This document shows positions 1 to 5,228 of a stretch of DNA of 10,739 bases, one piece after another. Numbering within the stretch: the first letter of the stretch is position 1; each line of letters starts with the position of its first letter. The stretch lies in contig CALMAR010000231.1 of assembly GCA_937859855.1 (NCBI GenBank), positions 1-10,739 on the forward strand, written 5' to 3'. This DNA comes from an uncultured Kineosporia sp. GTDB lineage: Bacteria > Actinomycetota > Actinomycetes > Actinomycetales > Kineosporiaceae. The notes under the pieces were generated by a model, which worked only from the letters and a program-made list of their open reading frames with translations, was not told the DNA's origin and searched no databases. Position numbers and translations under genes: made by a program.

Positions 1-6
1 GACCAG

Positions 7-834
7 TCACTGATCAAAGCCGATGGAGCGCTGGCGGATCAGGATCAGGGCCGCGATCATCCACCAGCCCGCTGCGGTCAGCAGGCCGAGCCGGACGGCG
101 TCAGCGCCGTGGAACAGCTGGCTGGCGTAGGAGCCGCCGACCGCGTTGTTGGTGGCGTGCAGCAGCATCGCGATCAGCACGCTCTCCCGCCCGGCGTGCA
201 GCACCGCGGCGATCACCACGCTGGCGGCCAGCACCACCAACACATCTGGCAGCAGGATCTGCCCGGTGACGAACAGCGGCAGGTGCCAGGCCACCCAGAA
301 CGCGCCGAGCAGAAGTGGTGCGGTGATTCTGCCGAAGCGGCTCTCCAGCCGGGCGAGCGCGAAACCGCGGAAACCCGGCTCCTCCCAGGCGCCGCCCAGC
401 CCCGGAATCAGGAGGATGAGCCCAAGGCTGAGTGGAATCTGGGTCCACAGGCCGACTTTGGCTGAATCGACGGTAGCGCCCAGTCCGGCGTTGGCCACGA
501 TGGCGGTGCCAGACACCAGCAATGGCGTACCGATGGCGAACAGATAGGCCCGCGGCGGCACCCGCCACTGCACCATCCGGCGCAGCAGCTGCCTGATCCC
601 GTCGCGACCCTGGGTCAGGCCGAGGACGGTGATCGCGGCCAGGAATGGGCCGAATCCGGCGATCGGCTGCGGTGAGAGGTGGACGGCGTAGAGCACGGCG
701 GGCCACCAGGACAGAGCGCAGGAGAGGACGAAGAACCAGGCCAGCGGGTGACGCTGGACCAGGCCGCGAACACCGGTGTGACTGGCTGGGCGCGGACCGG
801 ACTGGACGATGGGTTCAATGATGTGCTGAGTCAT
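7..834 (-). CDS. CPBP-family intramembrane metalloprotease (CAAX protease / Abi type)
   Basis: A 275-aa polytopic membrane protein. The three signature motifs of the CPBP (PF02517) glutamic/metallo-type intramembrane proteases are present in order: EEPGFRG (E151, E152, R156), FWVAWH (F180, H184) and HATNN (H226, N230). Several hydrophobic segments surround them, the first near residues 30-52. Family members cleave within membranes or act in prenyl-protein processing, bacteriocin self-protection or scaffolding; the substrate here cannot be told. The open frame extends to 891, but I prefer the ATG at 834: a GGAG lies just upstream and the extra 19 residues are polar and basic with no motif. The gene is divergent from a two-component system, so it is a natural candidate target of that system (inference). 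No convincing -35/-10 pair was seen in front of it. Confidence 0.9.
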   Translation of the reverse strand: MTQHIIEPIVQSGPRPASHTGVRGLVQRHPLAWFFVLSCALSWWPAVLYAVHLSPQPIAGFGPFLAAITVLGLTQGRDGIRQLLRRMVQWRVPPRAYLFAIGTPLLVSGTAIVANAGLGATVDSAKVGLWTQIPLSLGLILLIPGLGGAWEEPGFRGFALARLESRFGRITAPLLLGAFWVAWHLPLFVTGQILLPDVLVVLAASVVIAAVLHAGRESVLIAMLLHATNNAVGGSYASQLFHGADAVRLGLLTAAGWWMIAALILIRQRSIGFDQ

Positions 835-852
835 GGCTCCAGAATGGATTTT

Positions 853-878
853 TGGCGGCCGGTCGTCGTCAGCCGCCA
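853..878. repeat. Inverted repeat TGGCGGC-N12-GCCGCCA in the protease/kinase intergenic region
   Basis: Perfect 7-bp arms (853-859 and 872-878) are separated by 12 nt. The repeat lies 19-44 bp upstream of the protease start on the minus strand. It could be an operator for a dimeric regulator or a 5'-UTR hairpin of the protease mRNA. In GC-rich DNA a 7-bp dyad of this composition can arise by chance, so the functional call is tentative. Confidence 0.35.
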
Positions 879-922
879 GAGCAGATCGCAACCGGTACCC
901 CAGCCCGAGGACGAGGCCCCGT

Positions 923-940
923 CTCCATCTGCAGACGGAG
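923..940. promoter_or_regulatory. 18-bp near-perfect palindrome, candidate operator upstream of the kinase
   Basis: CTCCATCTGCAGACGGAG pairs with its own reverse complement at every position except A927/C936. It ends 22 bp before the TANNNT box at 963, so it sits at or just upstream of where the -35 region would be. That is a usual place for a regulator to bind. The adjacent NarL-type response regulator is the obvious candidate ligand (inference). Confidence 0.45.
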
Positions 941-962
941 GAAAAGCTCCGATCCCCCGGCC

Positions 963-977
963 TACAGTGATCGCGTG
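963..977 (+). promoter_or_regulatory. Probable leaderless promoter of the histidine kinase
   Basis: TACAGT (963-968) fits the actinobacterial -10 consensus TANNNT. It is followed by 6 nt and then the GTG at 975, so transcription would begin at or next to the start codon. No Shine-Dalgarno sequence precedes this GTG and no clear -35 hexamer is present, both common for leaderless actinobacterial genes. Confidence 0.55.
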
Positions 978-2180
978 CAGCCGGCCACCCTGAGCACGCG
1001 GCAGATGGTGTGGGACGTCGCGCTGGCCGTCATCAGCACGGCGATCGTGGTGGCCATCGAGGTGTCCTCACTCGATGCAGTCCCGGCCAACCGGCGTCCG
1101 GACGTGTTCTCAGTGCTGTTCAGCATCGCTGCCATCGCTCCGCTGGCGCTGCGCCGGCGAGCGCCGCTGGCCGTGCTGATCGCCTGTTTCCCGGGGATCT
1201 TCGCCCTGATCGCCGGAACGTACTCGGTCGGTGCGGCACCCGTGGGCACCATCATCGGTTTCTACACCGCTGTCGCCTGGGATTCGCGGCGTAATGCCCG
1301 GCGGGCAGTCCTGGTGGTGATCGCTGGCTCCGCTCTGGTGCTGGCGTTGCGGCCGATCGACCTGGGAATCGAGGGGGTTATCGCCAACACCGCCGCGCTG
1401 CTGGGCTGCTGGGTGATCGGGACCAGTACCCGGGATCGGCGGGAGCACGCGGAAAGTCAAGCCGCCGCTGCACAGCTGCAACTGACCCTCGAACGACAGC
1501 GCGCCGACCTGGCCGCGGTGCGGGAGCGGTTGCGGATCAGCCGGGAACTGCACGACGTGCTCGGGCACGCGTTCAGCGTGATGGTGGTCCAGGCCGGCGT
1601 GGCCCAGCGGCTGCTGAACACCGATCCGGGCGAATCGCTGCGAGCCATCGAGCAGATCGCCGTCACCGGCCGGACGTCCCTGGCCGAACTGCGCGACCTG
1701 GTCGGCGTACTCCGCAGAGACGATGACGCTGAGCCGGAGTGCGCTACGCCAGCAACCCTTTCAGACCTGGCTGGGCTGGCTGAGCGGGTCCGCTCGGCCG
1801 GGCTCGACGTTCAGCTGCAATTGGGCCACCAGAGCGATCCCGGCCGGCCGGCCAGCGGTGGACGAGGCGGAATCCAGCTGGCCATCTATCGGATCGTGCA
1901 GGAGAGCCTGACCAACTGCCTGAAGCATGCGCAGGCATCGGTGGCCTGGGTCCGGATCGTTGAGTCCGGCGGCGTCCTGGACATCGAAGTGCGGGACAAC
2001 GGAATCGGTTGCCCCGCCAGCGTTTCCGGGGATCGGCTGGGGCAGGGCTTGGCCGGAATGCGGGAGCGGGTGGCCATCTACGGTGGGGACGTGGAGGCCG
2101 GCCCGCTGGCGGCCGGGGGGTATCGGGTGCATGCGCGGTTGCCGCTGAGTGGCACGAGTGGCACGAGTGGCACGACGTGA
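975..2180 (+). CDS. Sensor histidine kinase, HisKA_3 (NarL-partner) family
   Basis: A 401-aa membrane-bound sensor kinase. About five to six hydrophobic helices (roughly residues 13-30, 44-58, 64-81, 87-101, 111-125 and 134-150) have only short loops, which suggests sensing within or at the membrane. A coiled-coil-like stretch (about 155-187) leads into the HisKA_3 dimerisation/phosphoacceptor helix RELHDVLGH with H193. The ATPase domain shows the N-box (QESLTNCLKHA, about 309-319), DNGIG (341-345) and GQGLAGMRERV (357-367). The frame is open back to 852, but the GTG at 975 directly follows a TANNNT box and the upstream residues are not sensor-like. The C-terminus is a GTSGTSGTT tail coded by a 9-bp tandem repeat. 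The stop overlaps the response-regulator start (GTGA), so the two are translationally coupled. The signal sensed is unknown. Confidence 0.93.
   Translation: MQPATLSTRQMVWDVALAVISTAIVVAIEVSSLDAVPANRRPDVFSVLFSIAAIAPLALRRRAPLAVLIACFPGIFALIAGTYSVGAAPVGTIIGFYTAVAWDSRRNARRAVLVVIAGSALVLALRPIDLGIEGVIANTAALLGCWVIGTSTRDRREHAESQAAAAQLQLTLERQRADLAAVRERLRISRELHDVLGHAFSVMVVQAGVAQRLLNTDPGESLRAIEQIAVTGRTSLAELRDLVGVLRRDDDAEPECATPATLSDLAGLAERVRSAGLDVQLQLGHQSDPGRPASGGRGGIQLAIYRIVQESLTNCLKHAQASVAWVRIVESGGVLDIEVRDNGIGCPASVSGDRLGQGLAGMRERVAIYGGDVEAGPLAAGGYRVHARLPLSGTSGTSGTT
2151..2177 (+). repeat. Three tandem 9-bp units (GGCACGAGT) at the kinase/regulator junction
   Basis: Two exact copies (2151-2159 and 2160-2168) and a third, GGCACGACG (2169-2177), code for the Gly-Thr-Ser tail of the kinase and run into the GTG of the regulator. 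Because the unit is 9 bp, copy-number change would keep the kinase frame and would only alter tail length and the sequence just upstream of the regulator start. Confidence 0.8.
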
Positions 2181-2860
2181 CCAACAGGATCAGGGTGCTG
2201 GTGGCCGACGATCAGGCGCTGGTCCGGCACGGCTTCGCTCTGATTCTGGCCTCGGATCCGGATATCGAGGTGATCGCCGAGGTGCCGGACGGCGTACAGG
2301 CTCTGGCCCGCAGCCGCGACGTGCGACCCGACGTGGTTCTGATGGATATCCAGATGCCCGAGATGGACGGCATCGAGGCCACGCGGCACCTGACCTCGAG
2401 CCCGCACACCACCGGCGTCCGGGTTCTGATGCTGACCACGTTCGGCACCGACGAGCATGTCTATCAGGCGCTGCTGGCTGGGGCGAGCGGCTTCCTGCTC
2501 AAGGACACCGCCCCCGAGGAGCTGATCGGTGCGGTCAAGACCGTCGCCGCTGGGGACGCCCTGCTGGCACCGGCTCTCACCCGCCGGTTGATCGAGCGCT
2601 ATGTGTTGCCCGCTAAAAGCCCTGCCACACAGTCAGTATCGGCTCGGACACTGAAACTGCCCGAACTGACCCAGCGGGAGTCGGACACCCTCAGGGCGGT
2701 GGCCCGGGGACTGTCCAACGCCGAGATCGCAGCCGAGATGCATGTCGGCTACTCGACGGTGAAGACCCACGTCAGCCATCTTCTGACCAAGCTCGATGTC
2801 CGCGACCGGGCCCAGCTGGTGATGATCGCCTACCAGTCCGGCCTCGCTGGTCCTCGTTGA
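2177..2860 (+). CDS. NarL/FixJ (LuxR-type) response regulator
   Basis: A 227-aa transcription factor paired with the kinase upstream. The receiver domain (about 5-120) has the acidic pair D11/D12, phosphoacceptor D57 in VVLMDIQMPEMDG, switch residue T88 (in MLTTFG) and conserved K109 (in FLLKD). A linker of about 40 residues leads to a LuxR-type helix-turn-helix (about 162-225): LTQRESDTLRAVARGLSNAEI followed by the recognition-helix region STVKTHVSHLLTKLDVRDR. I place the start at the GTG at 2177, which overlaps the kinase stop by 4 nt (GTGA). There is no good Shine-Dalgarno sequence, so expression probably relies on translational coupling. The frame extends further upstream but only through kinase coding sequence. 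Likely targets are its own operon and the divergent protease (inference from two dyads in that gap). Confidence 0.95.
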   Translation: MTNRIRVLVADDQALVRHGFALILASDPDIEVIAEVPDGVQALARSRDVRPDVVLMDIQMPEMDGIEATRHLTSSPHTTGVRVLMLTTFGTDEHVYQALLAGASGFLLKDTAPEELIGAVKTVAAGDALLAPALTRRLIERYVLPAKSPATQSVSARTLKLPELTQRESDTLRAVARGLSNAEIAAEMHVGYSTVKTHVSHLLTKLDVRDRAQLVMIAYQSGLAGPR

Positions 2861-2886
2861 CCGGCGCTCGCCAGCAGCAGAACGGA

Positions 2887-3921
2887 TCAGGCTTGGTTGG
2901 AGCGGGCCCACAGATTGATGTCCCCCTCCACCGCATGGCGGTCGATCTCGGCCAGTTCGGCATCGGTCATCGGCGGACCGTTCAACGCGCCCACGCTGTT
3001 CTCCAGCTGCTGGACGCTGCTGGCGCCGATCAGCACCGACGTCATCCGCTCGTCCCGCAGCGCCCAGGCCAGCGCGAGCTGGGCCAGGCTCTGGCCCCGG
3101 CTCTCGGCGATCCGGTTCAGCGCCTGGATCCGGTCCTGGTTCTGGTCCAGCATGGCCGGGTCCAGCGACTTGCCCTGCGCGGCCCGGGAATCCTCCGGTA
3201 TGCCGTTCAGATAGCGGCCGGTCAACATGCCCTGGGCCAGCGGCGAGAAGGCGATGCAGCCCACCCCGTTCTGCTCCAGCACATCCAGCAGCTCGGCCTC
3301 GATCCAGCGGTTCAGCATCGAGTAGCTGGGCTGGTGGATCAGCAGCGGGGTACCCAGCCGGTCGAGGATGGAGATCGCCTCCCGGGTCCGCTCCGGCGAA
3401 TAGGACGAGATGCCCGCGTACAGCGCCCGGCCCGAGCGGACCGCGGTGTCCAGCGCGCCCATGGTCTCCTCCAACGGCGTCTGCGGGTCGAAGCGGTGGC
3501 TGTAGAAGATGTCGACGTAGTCCAGTCCCATCCGCTTCAGGCTCTGGTCCAGGCTGGCCAGCAGATACTTGCGCGAACCCCATTCGCCGTAGGGGCCAGG
3601 CCACATGTCGTATCCGGCCTTGGTCGAAATCACCAGCTCGTCCCGGTGACGGGCGAAGTCCTGGGCGAAGATGCCACCGAAGTTCGTCTCCGCGCTGCCG
3701 TACGGCGGCCCGTAGTTATTGGCCAGATCGAAGTGAGTGACGCCCAGATCGAAGGCCCGGCGCAGAATGGCCCGCTGCTTGGCCACTGGGGCGTCGTCCC
3801 CGAAGTTGTGCCACAGCCCCAGCGAGATCGATGGCAATTTCAGGCCGCTGCGGCCGGTCCGCCGATAGGGCATCGAGTCATAGCGGGTGGCGGCGGGCGT
3901 GAAGGGTTCGAGGATGTCCAT
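2887..3921 (-). CDS. Aldo-keto reductase, YghZ/Gpr type (L-glyceraldehyde 3-phosphate reductase-like)
   Basis: A 344-aa NADPH-dependent reductase with a TIM-barrel fold. The sequence closely follows E. coli YghZ/Gpr (AKR14 family, about 346 aa) as I remember it, including SLGLWHNFG, ITHFDLANNYGPP-like and STKAGYDMWPGPYG blocks. The catalytic tetrad is intact: D65 and Y70 (HFDLANNYG), K101 (ISTKAG) and H142 (FYSHR). The cofactor phosphate-binding region VLIGASSVQQLENSV lies at about 296-310. That enzyme reduces L-glyceraldehyde 3-phosphate and methylglyoxal, so a role in detoxifying reactive trioses is likely; exact substrate is inferred. The frame is open to 4263, but that extension is antisense to the phosphofructokinase gene. 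The ATG at 3921 is preceded by TAGTCT. The gene is divergent from PPi-phosphofructokinase and ends 26 bp from the convergent response regulator. Confidence 0.93.
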   Translation of the reverse strand: MDILEPFTPAATRYDSMPYRRTGRSGLKLPSISLGLWHNFGDDAPVAKQRAILRRAFDLGVTHFDLANNYGPPYGSAETNFGGIFAQDFARHRDELVISTKAGYDMWPGPYGEWGSRKYLLASLDQSLKRMGLDYVDIFYSHRFDPQTPLEETMGALDTAVRSGRALYAGISSYSPERTREAISILDRLGTPLLIHQPSYSMLNRWIEAELLDVLEQNGVGCIAFSPLAQGMLTGRYLNGIPEDSRAAQGKSLDPAMLDQNQDRIQALNRIAESRGQSLAQLALAWALRDERMTSVLIGASSVQQLENSVGALNGPPMTDAELAEIDRHAVEGDINLWARSNQA

Positions 3922-3935
3922 GTGCGATGAGACTA
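3919..3935 (-). promoter_or_regulatory. Probable leaderless promoter of the aldo-keto reductase
   Basis: Read on the minus strand, TAGTCT (3935 to 3930) is followed by 8 nt and the ATG (3921-3919), so the transcript would have a leader of 0-2 nt. A TGGACT hexamer lies 16 nt upstream of this box and matches four of six positions of TTGACA. No Shine-Dalgarno sequence is present. The box overlaps the oppositely oriented -10 of the phosphofructokinase gene by 2 bp. Confidence 0.5.
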
Positions 3936-3968
3936 GGCTGCTCGGCAACGGAGTCCACTCGCAGGGAG
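3934..3968 (+). promoter_or_regulatory. Probable -10 box and Shine-Dalgarno of PPi-phosphofructokinase
   Basis: TAGGCT (3934-3939) fits TANNNT and would start transcription near 3946, giving a leader of about 33 nt. AGGGAG (3963-3968) lies 10 nt before the ATG at 3979 and supports that start. No -35 match was found at 16-18 nt spacing. The box overlaps the divergent -10 of the reductase. Confidence 0.45.
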
Positions 3969-3978
3969 CTGTCCGACC

Positions 3979-5202
3979 ATGACCGTTCGCCGGGTTGCAC
4001 TGCTCACCGCCGGGGGCCTGGCCCCCTGCCTGTCCTCCGCGGTCGGCGGGTTGATCGAGCGGTACACCGAGATCGCTCCCGACGTCGAGATCATCGGCTA
4101 CCGCAACGGTTACGCCGGGTTGCTGGCCGGCGACTTCTACTCCGTCACGCCGGAGATCCGGGGCAATGCCCATGTGCTGCACCGGTTCGGAGGCAGCCCG
4201 ATCGGGAACAGCCGGGTCAAGCTGACCAACCAGGCCGACTGCGTGAAGCGCGGCCTGGTCCAAGAGGGCCAGGACCCGTTACAGGTCGCGGCGCAGCGCC
4301 TGAGCAGCGACGGGATCGACGTCCTGCACACCATCGGCGGGGACGACACCAACACCACCGCCGCCGACCTGGCCGCCTATCTGCACGACAATGGTTACGA
4401 GCTGACCGTGGTCGGCCTGCCCAAGACGATCGACAACGACGTCATCCCGATCCGGCAGAGCCTCGGTGCCTGGACCGCGGCCGAGCAGGGATCGATCTTC
4501 GCCCAGAACATCATCGCCGAACACTCGGCCAACCTGCGAATGCTGATCATCCACGAGGTGATGGGCCGCAACTGTGGCTGGCTGACCGCGGCCACCGCGG
4601 CTCGTTACCGGGAGTGGGCCACCACGAGGGAGTACATCGGCTTCGGCCACGAGTTGCGGCAGTGGGACGTGCACGCTGTGTTCATCCCGGAACTGGACTT
4701 CGACATCAAGGCCGAGGCGGACCGGCTCAAGCGGGTGATGGACGAGGCCGGCTGCGTGAATATCTTCCTGTCCGAAGGGGCCGGAGTGGACACGATCATC
4801 GAGGAGATGCGCTCACGCGGGGAGGAGCCGGTCCGGGACGCGTTCGGTCACGTCAAGCTGGACACGATCAACCCCGGCCAGTGGTTCGCGGACCAGTTCT
4901 CCGGCCTGGTCGAGGCGGAGAAGACACTGGTGGCCAAGAGCGGCTACTTCGCCCGGTCCGCCGCCGCCGGCGTCGACGACCTGCGGCTGATCAAGAGCTG
5001 CACCGACCTGGCCGTCGAATGTGCCCTGCGCGGGGAGAGCGGGCTGATCGGCCACGACGAGGAGCAGGGCGGCCGGTTGCGGGCGATCGAGTTTCCCCGG
5101 ATCAAGGGAGGCAAGCCCTTCGACACAGATCTGGCCTGGTTCGGTGAACTGCTGGGGGCCATCGGCCAGGAGAAGGGACGCCGGGTCAGCACCTCGCACT
5201 GA
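3979..5202 (+). CDS. pfp: Pyrophosphate-dependent phosphofructokinase (PPi:fructose-6-phosphate 1-phosphotransferase)
   Basis: A 407-aa cytosolic glycolytic enzyme that reversibly phosphorylates fructose 6-phosphate, using pyrophosphate instead of ATP. The N-terminal ALLTAGGLAPCLSSA block is the phosphofructokinase phosphate-donor loop. Donor specificity is read from two sites: GGDD (G120-D123), where ATP enzymes have Gly at the second Asp position, and PKTIDND (148-154), where ATP enzymes have PGTIDND. K149 and D123 therefore both indicate PPi use. D152 is the expected catalytic base and MGR (195-197) the substrate loop. Length and sequence (for example GGSPIGNSRVKLTN and HTIGGDDTNTTAADLAAYL) match my memory of the roughly 404-aa Propionibacterium freudenreichii enzyme. 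The gene is divergent from the triose reductase and 23 bp ahead of the ABC-F gene. Confidence 0.95.
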   Translation: MTVRRVALLTAGGLAPCLSSAVGGLIERYTEIAPDVEIIGYRNGYAGLLAGDFYSVTPEIRGNAHVLHRFGGSPIGNSRVKLTNQADCVKRGLVQEGQDPLQVAAQRLSSDGIDVLHTIGGDDTNTTAADLAAYLHDNGYELTVVGLPKTIDNDVIPIRQSLGAWTAAEQGSIFAQNIIAEHSANLRMLIIHEVMGRNCGWLTAATAARYREWATTREYIGFGHELRQWDVHAVFIPELDFDIKAEADRLKRVMDEAGCVNIFLSEGAGVDTIIEEMRSRGEEPVRDAFGHVKLDTINPGQWFADQFSGLVEAEKTLVAKSGYFARSAAAGVDDLRLIKSCTDLAVECALRGESGLIGHDEEQGGRLRAIEFPRIKGGKPFDTDLAWFGELLGAIGQEKGRRVSTSH

Positions 5203-5212
5203 GCTGAACGCG

Positions 5213-5228
5213 TAGGGTCGCCCGGGTG
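5213..5228 (+). promoter_or_regulatory. Probable leaderless promoter of the ABC-F gene
   Basis: TAGGGT (5213-5218) fits the actinobacterial -10 consensus and is followed by 7 nt and the GTG at 5226. No Shine-Dalgarno sequence lies in those 7 nt and no -35 hexamer is recognisable. The gene could therefore be transcribed independently of the phosphofructokinase gene that ends at 5202. Confidence 0.5.

Noticed and set aside
852..974. Earlier start for the histidine kinase
   Set aside because: The 41 extra residues are Arg/Pro/Ser-rich, and a good -10 box at 963-968 lies inside this stretch, so it is probably upstream of the transcript.
2861..2886. Terminator between the convergent regulator and reductase genes
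   Set aside because: The 26-bp gap holds only GGCGCTCGCC, whose stem would be 4 bp with a 2-nt loop, and no T tract.
2857..3930. 357-aa plus-strand frame opposite the aldo-keto reductase
   Set aside because: The reductase on the minus strand has an intact catalytic tetrad and family length. The plus frame is a Val/Gln/Arg-rich shadow.
3927..5147. 406-aa plus-strand frame over the phosphofructokinase gene
   Set aside because: It is a frame-shifted shadow of the real gene, Arg/Gly/Pro-rich and without domains. The real frame has all phosphofructokinase motifs.
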